Shown here in pieces: positions 1 through 8,820 of a DNA stretch of 64,000 bases; within the stretch, counting starts at the first letter, position 1, and every line of letters begins with the position of its first letter. Below the pieces are notes generated by a model. That model had not been told where the DNA came from. It saw only the letters and a program-made list of their open reading frames with translations, and made no database searches. The DNA comes from Neoceratodus forsteri (lineage: Eukaryota; Chordata; Ceratodontiformes; Ceratodontidae). Position numbers and translations under genes: made by a program. Location: positions 471,357,501-471,421,500 of the forward strand of contig CM028130.1 in the NCBI GenBank assembly GCA_016271365.2. Reading direction: 5' to 3'.

Positions 1-245
1 TGGCACTGAACCGGGCTGGCCATCCGGGTCAGCGGACTTTTTGGCCTCTCGTTCCCTGAGCCTGCCAACTCTCTTATCCAGGGTGGCTGCAGGGAAATTC
101 TTACAAATCTGGCAGTCTGAATTGAGGTGGTCAAACCCCAGACAATATACACATGTGGTGTGTGGGTCAGCCTTGGCAAAGGCTTCCCACAGACACCACA
201 GTGTTAAACCAGTGGGCCCGGTTTTCTTTTGGGTTTCTCAGACAT
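1..245 (-). pseudogene. DIRS-A gag, N-terminal fragment
   Basis: This is the start of the DIRS gag-like ORF1, read leftward from an ATG at 245. It begins MSEKPKRK and carries the C-V-Y-C-L-G zinc-finger-like segment and the charged R-x-R-E-R-E-A stretch seen in the other DIRS copies. Compared with DIRS-C there are small indels near 200 that break the frame just after the start. The remainder is outside the window. Gag of DIRS elements presumably packages the template RNA. Confidence 0.75.
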
Positions 246-815
246 AATGCCAGCCTAACCAAAAACTTGCCCTTTAACGGCAGTGCTAGGCAAGATACCT
301 TATCGGTTCCCAATCGTGTCACATGGTCATGGAAAAACGTAATGAAACCTTTTTTTTAGAACCGATAAGAACCGGAACCGCACTCTAAAAGCTTTTAAAT
401 GCTTGATTTTAAAGTTTTAAAAAACCTGATCGGTTCAAACCGAACCGATAAACATTTACAAGTTCCACACAGAAATAAACCTGTCTATTACTTACAATAC
501 CACAGACAGAGCTTGAACCGATTGGTTTGCGGTTAAAATAATAATACTCACGGTTGAATTTAACCAAGAAAACACTGTTTAAACCGAGAAATGAACTGAG
601 CAGTAGGAGAAATCTCCGGAGCGACGGTTCAGTGAGGCGGAGTAAAGAATCTGACAGTTTCAGTTTGAAATTACACAGACAGAGCTTCTCTAACCGAGCT
701 CGCGCTCCAAGTTCCATGCCTGGCATGGAAGTTAACTATTTCACCTCCGGGGCAGTTCTAATGGTGGGACAAACTGCAATTGTCATAATATAGCAAGACT
801 TCATGTTGTTTGAAA
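246..815 (-). repeat. DIRS-A 5' untranslated region and right terminal repeat
   Basis: No gene is present. The stretch holds the leader between the DIRS terminus and gag. It has an oligo-T run near 350 that also occurs in DIRS-C near 8365 and DIRS-B near 16822. It has at least ten copies of AACCG or its complement CGGTT between about 355 and 700. The last 55 bases are the terminal repeat. Confidence 0.7.
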
Positions 816-1161
816 GGGGTGTATATGTCCCCGAGCTCCTTGCCCAAGTTAGCTTTGGGGGACAACTCTAGTTTGTTGGTATTACCCTCTGGGTGTGGTG
901 CCTCTGCTTTAGGTGACCCGCCCATAACTGAAATGGAGCGGTTTCCCCAGTTCCGGGGCTATGAGCAGGAAATATTGACCTGATTGGAAAAGAGAGAAAC
1001 AAAAGGGTTATGTGTGTACAACATTGTATAACTCATAGTATACTGTGAATATTCATGTATGTAATGCAAAGTGTGATGTAGTGTCAATTAGGCTGTGTGC
1101 CTTCAAGTGAATTAAGGGTAATTACTTGGCGTGGACACCAAGTTTTCCAGGCCAGGAAGGG
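816..1161 (+). mobile_element. Gypsy-A: 3' end of internal region
   Basis: The sequence from 816 (GTGTATATGTCCCCGAGCTC) matches the end of the pol region of gypsy-B at about 56103, then runs through the untranslated tail to a purine stretch just before the LTR. No long reading frame remains; only the last few codons of pol could be here. The rest of the gypsy lies beyond DIRS-A, to the left of the window. Confidence 0.75.
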
Positions 1162-2822
1162 TGTAACCCCCTTGCAAATGGGGGTTCCTAAAAAGCTTCC
1201 CCGGAGCTCGCTTTTCCTGCTTCATGCCTGGTTGGTAATCGGCATAAAGCCATTTGAATGGGGAGCAAGGAACGCTTTTAAAGCCTCCATATACTGTCTC
1301 TTCAAGGGCTACCTGTTGTAGCCGTGATTAACTGAAATGGGGTGGGCTGTGTGGTTGTATGCTCGAGTCCCGCCCGGGACGCTGAAAAAATAGCTCACTC
1401 CTGCCATCGCTAGTGGCGCAGGGGGAGCTTTGCTGGGGGATGTGATTGTTTGTTGAAAAGAACATAAAATAATAATGATAATGTGGTTGTTCTAACCTGC
1501 CTTCCTTTTGCAGTGAGGACTGTTTCGGTTGTCTCCTCCATTTTGGTCTGGAACTGCTAAATTGGACCAATCAGTACCTTGGGACTTGGGAGAGCTGTCT
1601 GACCAATAGAGTAACTGCTTATAAGTGGAGAAGGCATTATGGGCTATGGCGCTCTTTCGCACCACTGAGGGGCAGCAGATTGATGGACTGACAGGTGTGC
1701 CAGACAATAGCAATGGATAGCGCCCGAATTGTAAAGGGAGCCCCATGCTGAGAAGGGGCAGATGCGTTGTGGCTGGTGAGAAGAGAGGAGCTCTGTGCTT
1801 CTGCGCTAGTGGAGTGTTCACGCAGGAAGCGCGTGAAGGCCTGCATCGGCCGTTTGCTTGCCATTGAGTGAATCAGATTAAATCTGTTGCATGCGTTGCA
1901 TGGTCAGAGGAGGCTGGTGCCAGCCCAGCTACCCACCAGGCTTGACCTGTTTGGAGGATTGGAGAATCTGCTGAATCGCGCTCGGTCCTCGGGAAAGCTG
2001 AAACTGCTGTTGCGGCACCTTAGCCAGCTGAGAATTCATGTGAGCCTTGGAGGCTGCGGCCTGGTGTGGTACCCCTCTGGAATTGCCATATAAATGTGTG
2101 AGGAGGCTGGTGAAACTCAGGCTTAGCCCTGCCAGTGGTGCAGAAACTGTTGCTTGCTGGAGTCGTGAGTACTAAACCAGGGTAGCTCCCTGCTAAGTTG
2201 CAACAGTGGTCTCAAGTTGTTTTATTCTACTGCTGGCTGCCTAGCCAAATCTCCTGTCCATCCTGACTTTTATCAGTATTGTAAAGGCTACCTGTGTCAG
2301 GGCCCCAACCAGCTGCCATGGTGGACTAGCCATTAGGGCTTGGGTACCCGGGGACAGTAAATATTAGGGTCAGGCCTGTGCACAGAGCCCTAGGTAAATA
2401 AGTATAGTGATAAGCCAATCAACTTGATCCTTCCCCTGTCCTTGTTACTTCCCCCTCAAATAAATCAGATTGTTTGTTTCACAACTACACCCTGGCTAGT
2501 TTGTGCATTTATGGTGAACTACTGTATAGTGACTGCGATATAACTGTACCTTACTTTACAGGGGGTCCCCGGAGTGAGCTGAGAGATACCAGCCTGGGGG
2601 CAAGTGTACTGGGGAAAAGTATTGCTGGTACCTCATGTGAGCCATTAGTGGGATGAAAGGGGGGTTGCAGTAGCCCAGAGGGCTGTGACTGAGGCAATCT
2701 CAACAGCATTAACCCTGACCTCTGGGTGGAGGCACCCGCCAATGGATCTGGGCTCCTTACCCTGTCTCTGTGGAGGCAGGCAGGGGTAGTAGCCCTAAGG
2801 GTAGCGCCCTCTGGGGGTTACA
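1162..2822 (+). repeat. Gypsy-A 3' long terminal repeat (1661 bp)
   Basis: It begins TGTAACCCCC and ends GGGGGTTACA, a terminal inverted repeat shared with the LTRs of gypsy-B. It is preceded by the purine-rich GGAAGGG that would serve as polypurine tract. Similarity to gypsy-B is clear at both ends and around the poly(A) signal AATAAA (2459-2464), weaker in the middle, so the two are different subfamilies. An imperfect TATA-like TATAAG at 1620-1625 is a possible promoter but is not conserved in gypsy-B. Sequence after 2822 is DIRS-B gag, so this gypsy sits in DIRS-B; its 5' LTR and target duplication cannot be checked here. Confidence 0.85.
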
Positions 2823-2877
2823 CCATCATAAGACCTGACAAAGCATACCTCTTGTCCATTCTTTTTTCCACAGAAGG
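2823..2877 (-). pseudogene. DIRS-B gag sliver between gypsy-A and CR1-1
   Basis: The segment TACCTCTTGTCCATTC at 2847-2862 is identical to DIRS-C gag at about 7375-7390 and matches DIRS-E at 34367. The preceding and following bases also align loosely with the same gag region. It is the only visible link showing that gypsy-A and CR1-1 both landed in the same DIRS gag. Confidence 0.8.
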
Positions 2878-3003
2878 AATGGATCTAGTTCTTCATTGGT
2901 AATCATTTAAACTAGCCAAGGGAGGAGGCACTGGAAAGGAGCAGGGAAATCCTAGCCCCCCCAAAAAATCAGGGTACTAAGTGAGGTAGACACCAATATA
3001 GAG

Positions 3004-3472
3004 ATGTCAATAGGGAGAAGCACAGGGGTAAATAGAGAAAGAAACAAATGCAATAAGGACAGGGATGGGGCAAAAAGGGGTAAGGCCATCAAGAAATGGA
3101 AGGTAATGAGTACCAACGCCCGTAGTCTGGGCAACAAGCTCCCTGAACTGGTGGCCTTGATGGAAGAGGAATGCCTGGATATTGTAGCAGTCACAGAAAC
3201 ATGGTACACAGAGAACCATGGGATGTTAACATACCAGGGTACACAACCTACAGGAGATACAGGGAGGGCAGAAGGGGGGAGTAGCTCTCTATGTAAGGGA
3301 AGGGATAAAAGCAACTGAACAAAAGAGTTAACAGGGAGGAGAGGAGGCACTGTGTGTCACCTTAAAGACTGGAAATTGCACCACAATCCGCACAGGGGTT
3401 GTATACAGACCCCCATGTCAGGGGGAGGGAGTGGACAAGGATATGATAGAAGGCATACTTAGGATGGCAGAG
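3004..3472 (+). pseudogene. CR1-1 ORF2, endonuclease N-terminal part
   Basis: This encodes the start of the apurinic-like endonuclease domain. It has the S-T-N-A-R-S-L-G-N-K signature and the D-I-V-A-V-T-E-T-W segment containing the catalytic Glu of the EEP fold. The frame is lost near 3235-3330 through small deletions relative to CR1-2 (13330-13450), and the gene is then cut by DIRS-C. The missing middle continues at 8821. Confidence 0.85.
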
Positions 3473-3680
3473 AAGAAAAAATTACTCACCTTAGTAATGT
3501 TGTTTCTTCTAATGGAGTCTTGCTGTATTCCGACATATGCAGCTAGGTCCTGCCTTTCAACTGCCCCGGAGAACAAAGAGTTAAACTTTCCATGGCCAGC
3601 ATGGAATGTTCACCACAAGCTCGGTTGAAGCTCTTGTCTGCTGTTGTTTAAACTGCAACCGTCAGATCTTTATGAGCAAT
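3473..3680 (-). repeat. DIRS-C left terminal inverted repeat
   Basis: It starts AAGAAAAAATTACTCACC. From about 3517 the sequence is the reverse complement of the right end (8650-8790), including the CTGCCCCGGAGAA block and the TGGCCAGCATGGAATGTTC block. The first 45 bases are specific to this end, as in other DIRS elements whose ITRs have unequal outer tips. Confidence 0.85.
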
Positions 3681-3926
3681 ACTCACTAGAAGTTCTGTGT
3701 GGAAACTGTAAAACTCTTACTAGCCAACTGGCACTATATCTATATAAAAGTGTTTTTGGTTTCAAAAGGAAGACTCAAGTCAGGAAACCCAAAAACAGAA
3801 CACATCCAAACACAACTACTCATTCAACTAAAAGAGGGTGAAAAAAGGACACCCCTAGGGTGCCAACACTGCTCCTGCCTACCCACATCCCAAAATCTAG
3901 GTTCTGAGAGGGGAGGCGGGGGGGGG
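3681..3926. other. DIRS-C spacer between left repeat and internal complementary region
   Basis: Short A/C-rich spacer with no coding similarity that I can see. It ends in a G-rich run at about 3910-3925. DIRS-E has an equivalent but divergent spacer (21481-21705). Confidence 0.5.
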
Positions 3927-4026
3927 TCAGAATACAGCAAGACTCCATTAGAAGAAACAACATTACTAAGGTGAGTAATTTTTTCTTCAAACAACATGAA
4001 GTCTTGCTGTATTCTGACATATGCAG
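3927..4026 (-). repeat. DIRS-C internal complementary region
   Basis: Bases 3927-3986 are the reverse complement of the left tip (3473-3530) and bases 3987-4026 the reverse complement of the right tip (8780-8820), placed side by side. This is the arrangement known for DIRS1-type elements, in which the internal complementary region provides the template for completing the ends and circularising the cDNA. DIRS-E has the same structure at 21706-21806. Confidence 0.9.
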
Positions 4027-4104
4027 ACTGCCAAGCAGTACCTCCATGGAGAAGGGACAGAACCCACTTTGGAAACAAGCTCTGAAGAACTGCTGTGCCA
4101 AACC

Positions 4105-5119
4105 GAGCATCACTCCTAGCCTGGATATCCAGAGAGTAATGCTTGGTGAAAGTATGGACTGTTTTCCAGGTGGCTGCTTGACAAATTTCTAAGAGAGGAA
4201 TATCCTGGCAGCAGCCAGGGAAGCAGCTATACCTCTAGTGGAATGAGCCCTCAGGCATGAGGGTGGAGTGCTACTCAGTTTTTCATAGCAGAATTGTATG
4301 CAAGAAACAATCCACCTGGCAACAGATCTCTTAGTGGCAGGTTTGCCCTTACCAACTTCTCCATACATAAGGAACAAATGGAGGAATTCAAACCTGTGAC
4401 CCTTGGTACGCTCTATGTAGTAGCTGAGGGCTCTTTTAACATCCAAGCTGTGTAGCCTCCTCTCTCCAGAGGAGGAATGATCGGTGAAGAAAACAGGGAG
4501 AGATATAGACTGGTTGAGGTGGAAATCTGAAACCACTTTAGGTAAGAACTTTCTGTTAGTTCTTAGAACCACTTTATCTCTATGGAAAGAGATGAAATCA
4601 GATTCCACTGACAGGGCTTGCAATTCACTGATATGCCAAGCAGAAGTAATGGCTACCAAAAACACAGTTTTTCAAGCCAAGTACTTAAGCTCTGCTGAGG
4701 ACAAAGGCTCAAAGGGGGGTTGCATAAGCTGAGCAATGCAAACATTAAGGTCCCAAGCAGGAGCAGGATCCCTAAAGGGGGGATTGGTGTGAAGCAATCC
4801 TTTGAAAAACTTACAAAACACAAGATGGGATGATGGAGAGGAAGGCTTGCCTACTGACAAGAAAGCAGAAACAGCTGCCAAGTGTACTTTAAGGGTAGCT
4901 GGTCTGAGGCCTAGGCCATTAAGATGGACCATATAGTCCAGAACCACAGGCAACTCAGCAGAGTCTGCAGAAATATTCTTCTTAGAACACCAAATGCAGA
5001 ATCTTTTACATTTGGAGTTGTAAGTCTTTCTGGTGGAAGGCTTTCGAGATGCCTTAAGGATATCCAGAACCCCTTGGAAAAGATGCAGATCTGCAAACTC
5101 TAACTCTTCAAGAGCCATG
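4105..5119 (-). pseudogene. DIRS-C tyrosine recombinase
   Basis: This recombinase would insert the circular cDNA without target duplication. It is read leftward from an ATG at 5119, overlapping the end of pol by about 20 bases. The N-terminal core-binding region contains S-T-R-K-T-Y. The catalytic domain contains S-E-L-Q-A-L, then H-S-T-R (the HxxR box) and the catalytic Tyr in F-T-K-H-Y-S-L-D, codon 4138-4136. Breaks: an in-frame TGA at 4674-4672 and a one-base loss near 4205 just after HxxR. The first catalytic Arg, expected before I-S-E-L, reads Trp-His here, whereas DIRS-E has Arg-Arg at that place (about 22405-22420); both changes fit CpG decay. It was probably an active enzyme once and is inactive as written. 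Confidence 0.88.
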
Positions 5120-6725
5120 CCTTGAGATTGAGAGACCGAAGATTCAGGTACCAAATCCTCCCCTGAGAGGATATTAACAGGTTGTAATTCCTGGGAAGAT
5201 ACAGGGGAAGGTGGACTGCTATGGACAGCAACAGGGGGTACCAGGACTGTCTGGCCCAGTCTGGAGCAATCAGAATCACTTTGCATGGTTGTGATCTTAT
5301 CTTGACTAACACTTTGAACAGGAGAGGGAAGGGGGGAAAAGCATACAGAAATTTCCCTTTCCAATTCAGAATCAGAGCATCCAGGTGGACTGAGCCCAAG
5401 ACTGGGGGTTTGCAACAGAAGAGAGGAAGTTGGTGATTGTCTGGGGCTGCAAAAAGATCTATCTCTGGTGTGTCCCATCTCGAGAAAATCACTTTCAAAA
5501 CTAGAGGATCTAGGGCCCATTCGTGATGGCCCTGGGATATCCTGCTCAGTGCATCTGCTAGGACATTGTCCTTCCCTGGGAGGTGAACTGCTATCAGAGA
5601 GGTTTACAGGGAATAGGCCAGGGACCACAACTTCATTGCTTCTGTGCACAAGGCCATAAACGGAGTGCCTCCTTTCTTGTTGATGTACCACATGGTGGTG
5701 ATGTTGTCTGTTCTGAACTGGACCACCTTGTTCTGTACAGATTTGGAAAAAGCTTGCAATGCCAGAAACACTGCTCTGAGTTCCAAGAGATTGATGTGAA
5801 GCAGAGATTCCTGAGGTGACCACAGTCCTTGGGTGGTAAGATCCCCAAATGGGCTCCCCAGCCCAGCAGGGAAGCATCTGTGGTGAGTATCACTGAATGA
5901 GACAGAGTGATAAAAGGAACCCCTTGTCTCAGATTGTCCTGATCCTGCCACCATTGCAAGGCTTGGATCAGGGTTCGAGTCACTGGGACTAGTTTGGTCA
6001 GGGAATCCTTTCTTTGGGACCAGAAAGCTCTTAAGTGGAACTGAATGTCCCTCATCTGGAATCTTGCCCCTTGGACCACTGCTGTGGAAGCTGCCATGTG
6101 GGCCAGTAGCTGAAGGAAATGCCTTGCTGGTCGAGACACCTGAAGGGTGAAAGAAGAGGCCAGTTCCATGAGGGTCCTTGCCCTTTCCAGGGGAAGGAAG
6201 GCTCTTGCCTTTACTGTATCTAGTTCTGCACCTATGAAGGTGAGAAGCTGTACTGGTTCGAGAACTGACTTTGGAAGGTCGAGAAGGAATCCTAAGGAAG
6301 TGAGCACTTGCTGAGTCACTTGCAAATGTGACTTGACTTGGTCTGGAGACTGACCTACTATGAGCCAGTCGTCCAAGTATGGGAAGATGGAGATTTTTTT
6401 TCTTCTTAGGAAAGCAACAACTACTGCCAGGCACTTTGTGAAAACCCTTGGGGCTGATGTTAGACCAAAGGGCATTGCTCTGAATTGATAGTGGCCTGAG
6501 GGCAACTCGAACCTGAGGTACTTTCTGTGGGAGCACCTGATGGGAATGTGAAAGTAGGCATCTTTGAGGTCCAGGGAGGCTAGCCAGTCCCCTGGCCTTA
6601 CAGAGGGAAGGATAATTCCCAGAGTCACCATTTTGAACTTTGGCTTTAAAAGGTGTTTGTTCAGATATCTTAGGTCCAGGATGGGCCGCTCCTGTCTTTT
6701 TGTGGGTTAGGAAGTACCTGGAGTA
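5100..6725 (-). pseudogene. DIRS-C polymerase: reverse transcriptase, RNase H and Dam-like domain
   Basis: Domains in order, reading leftward. RT runs from L-K-D-A-Y-F-H-I-P through F-R-A-M-P-F-G-L to the catalytic Y-L-D-D-W (6379-6365). RNase H has T-D-A-S-L-L-G-W-G-A (first Asp), L-L-E-L-R-A-V (Glu) and R-T-D-N (Asp). The last domain has P-E-I-D-L-F-A-A-P and Y-A-F-P-P-F-P-L, which occupies the place of the Dam-type adenine methyltransferase described in DIRS elements; I infer that assignment from position and the xPPF-like motif. A frameshift near 5840 separates RT from the rest of RNase H and another lies near 5540. The first 120 or so residues present in DIRS-E (33370-33620) are absent. 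Confidence 0.88.
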
Positions 6726-8258
6726 CAATCCTTTGCCCTTGGAGGCCTGAGCTTGGTAAAAAGGCCTTTGGAAGGGCCTGCCCTGCCCCTGGACTGCTGC
6801 CTTTGAAGAGTTGCTTGCCTTTCTTTGTCCTGAGCACTCCTGTAAGTGGTCCTGTACTCATCCATCTTTTTCATGTAGTTCTCTGTCTGCTCCCCAAACA
6901 GAGAATTACCAATTACAGGAAAATCCATGGCCTTAGCCTGGGTATCCTGTGAGAGGCTAGTACATCTGAGCCAAGCCATCCTCCGAAGAGCCACAGATGT
7001 AGCCATGACTCTTGATGAAACATCATTGGAGTCCACAGCAGCATGAAACTGGTCTTTAGATGCCTCAATCCCATCTGCAGCCACCTGCTCCAGCTTCTTG
7101 GCAAGCTGGTCAGGAGCCTGTTTAGCCAGAGCCAGCACAGTGTCCCACCTGGACTTCTGGTATCTAGCTGTATAGTCCATATAGTTAGCCTGCCTGAGTC
7201 CCAAAGATGCTGCCATGTATTGTTTCTTTGCCATGGCATCAGTCTTCCTGGAGTCCTTGTCTGGGGGGTGTGATGCCAAGGGAATATTTGCCTTATCACA
7301 GGCAGCAGCCTGCACTCCCCCAACATGGCTGCATTGCTGGAAAAGGAACTCCGTGTCTGAGCCTGAGAGAGTGTACCTCTTGTCCATTCGTCTGTCCACA
7401 GGAGGTATAGAATTAGGAGACTTAAGAATTTTATGTGTCTGTTTCCCAAAGGATTTGTGGAGGGGAACAGACAGTCTCCTGGACTCTGGGATGTCCATCA
7501 TCTCAACATAATCAGGCTCCTCCTGATCCTCTACTGCTTCCTCCACAGGAAGCTGGAGGGTCTCAGCCACTTTTTTTGTAAAACATATAGTGAGAAGTTG
7601 ACTCAGAAAGCCTAGGAGAAACACCTGAAGGTCTGTCTGGGGAGATGTCAAGGTCAATAGGCACATGCAGACTTTCATAATCACCATAATCATCCTCATA
7701 CTCTCCTTCCTCCTCCTCCTCCTCCGGTTCATAAAATTCTTCCAAAGTATAATCCGGAACCGGTGGAACTGGCTGAACTGAACCCCTGCCAGATGGTGCC
7801 GGTTCGATCGGAACCAAACTAAGCGATTGCACTATCCTTATCACCTTGGCTATCTCATCGGTGGTCAGAGTATGAATTTCTGTGCCCGAACTGGACGATT
7901 TATCTTTTCTCTTTCTTTTCACCAGAACCAACTCCTCAAAATTGGCTCTCCTTTTGCCCGAAGAAGTATCACCCTGATCAGAGGGCACTCCTTCTGGTTT
8001 GGTCGGAACCGAACCGGGCTGGCCATCCGGGTCAGCGGACTTCTCGGCCTCCCTTTCCCTCAATCTACCTAATCTCTTTTCCAGGGTAGATTTGGGAAAA
8101 TTCTTGAAAATTTGGCAGTCTGAATTGAGGTGGTCAAGCCCTAGACAATAAACACAGGTGGTGTGGGGATCAGCCTTGGCAAAGACTTCCCCACACACAC
8201 TGCAGTGTTGAAACCCAGTGGGCCCGTTTTTTTTCTTGGGTTTCTCAGACATGGCCAA
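6707..8258 (-). pseudogene. DIRS-C gag-like ORF1
   Basis: About 510 residues read leftward from ATG codons at 8258 and 8252. The N-terminus holds a Cys/His cluster (C-S-V-C, then C-V-Y-C-L-G-L-D-H) and a basic K-R-K-R-K stretch; an acidic E-E-E-E-E-G-E-Y-E region follows. The conserved C-terminal part contains A-R-Y-Q-K-S-R-W-D-T and R-R-M-A-W-L-R. A one-base shift in a T8 run near 7575 separates two long frames, so this may be a homopolymer error. This gag family is the known source of the alpha-specific domain of vertebrate LAP2alpha (TMPO), and automatic annotation often labels such copies LAP2-like. The end overlaps the start of pol by about 20 bases. Confidence 0.88.
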
Positions 8259-8649
8259 TCCTATCCAAAACTTACCCTTTTTTCGGCAATCTGCCAGGCA
8301 AGACTCCCCTATCGGTTCCTGACCGTGTCACGGGTCTTGGAAAAAAAACGTAATAAAATCTGTTTTTTTTAGAACCGAAACGGACCAGTTACCACACTCT
8401 AAATCAAGCACAAGCTTTTTTATCTCAAATTGATCAGTTCAGCTGAACTGATCCACAATTTACAAGTTCCACACAGAAACAAAATGAAAAACCTATCTAG
8501 TACTCACGGTACCACAGACAGAGACTTGAACCAACCCAGCGGTAACAGCAATTCGGTAGAAACCGACCAAAAAAACGACACTTCAACTGACTTTTTTGAA
8601 CCGAGCGACAGGATAAATCTCCGGAGCGACTGTTCAGTGAGGCAGAGTA
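8259..8649 (-). other. DIRS-C leader between 5' terminal repeat and gag
   Basis: Non-coding. It contains the oligo-T run near 8365 and several AACCG or CGGTT motifs (about 8312, 8373, 8550, 8590) like the leader of DIRS-A. Confidence 0.6.
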
Positions 8650-8820
8650 AAGAATCTGATGGTTGCAGTTTAAACAACAGCAGACAGGGGCTTCAACCGA
8701 GCTCGTGGTGAACATTCCATGCTGGCCATGAAAAGTTTAACTCTTTATTCTCCGGGGCAGTTGAAAGGCAGGACCTAACTGCATATGTCAGAATACAGCA
8801 AAACTTAATGTTGTTTGAAA
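8650..8820 (-). repeat. DIRS-C right terminal inverted repeat (5' end of element)
   Basis: Reverse complement of the left end over roughly 140 bases, ending in the right-hand tip GTTGTTTGAAA. The host CR1 resumes at 8821 with GGGGAGATA. Confidence 0.85.

Larger units (their letters stand above)
1..815 (-). mobile_element. DIRS-A: 5' end of a DIRS-type retrotransposon, rest off-window
   Basis: The element reads on the minus strand, so its 5' terminus is at 815 and the rest lies left of the window. Bases 1-245 match the start of the gag gene of DIRS-C (8040-8258). Bases 760-815 match the DIRS right terminus at 8765-8820, both ending in GTTGTTTGAAA. Right of 815 the sequence becomes the 3' tail of a gypsy element, so DIRS-A inserted into that gypsy. 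In terminal sequence and in its gag start it pairs with DIRS-C rather than with B or E. Confidence 0.85.
3473..8820 (-). mobile_element. DIRS-C: near-complete DIRS element
   Basis: This is a 5.3 kb element in minus orientation with all diagnostic DIRS parts: inverted terminal repeats, an internal complementary region, and gag, RT-RNase H-Dam-like and tyrosine recombinase reading frames. There is no target duplication, as expected for recombinase-mediated insertion of a circular DNA. The CR1 sequence on either side joins directly. Relative to DIRS-E it lacks about 370 bp between gag and RT. It carries only a few frame breaks and is the best-preserved DIRS copy here, but it is not intact. Confidence 0.92.

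Noticed and set aside
1620..1625. TATA box of the gypsy-A LTR
   Set aside because: The hexamer is imperfect and not conserved in the gypsy-B LTRs, so I list it only as a possibility within the LTR entry.
5604..6728. A long minus-strand frame covering the whole RT
   Set aside because: Most of it is out of phase with the RT motifs; only its last part (from L-L-E-L-R-A) is the real RNase H frame.
6707..8258. A LAP2alpha (TMPO) host gene
   Set aside because: Similarity is to the gag-derived domain of that gene; here it lies in a complete DIRS with terminal repeats and pol, without any LEM domain.
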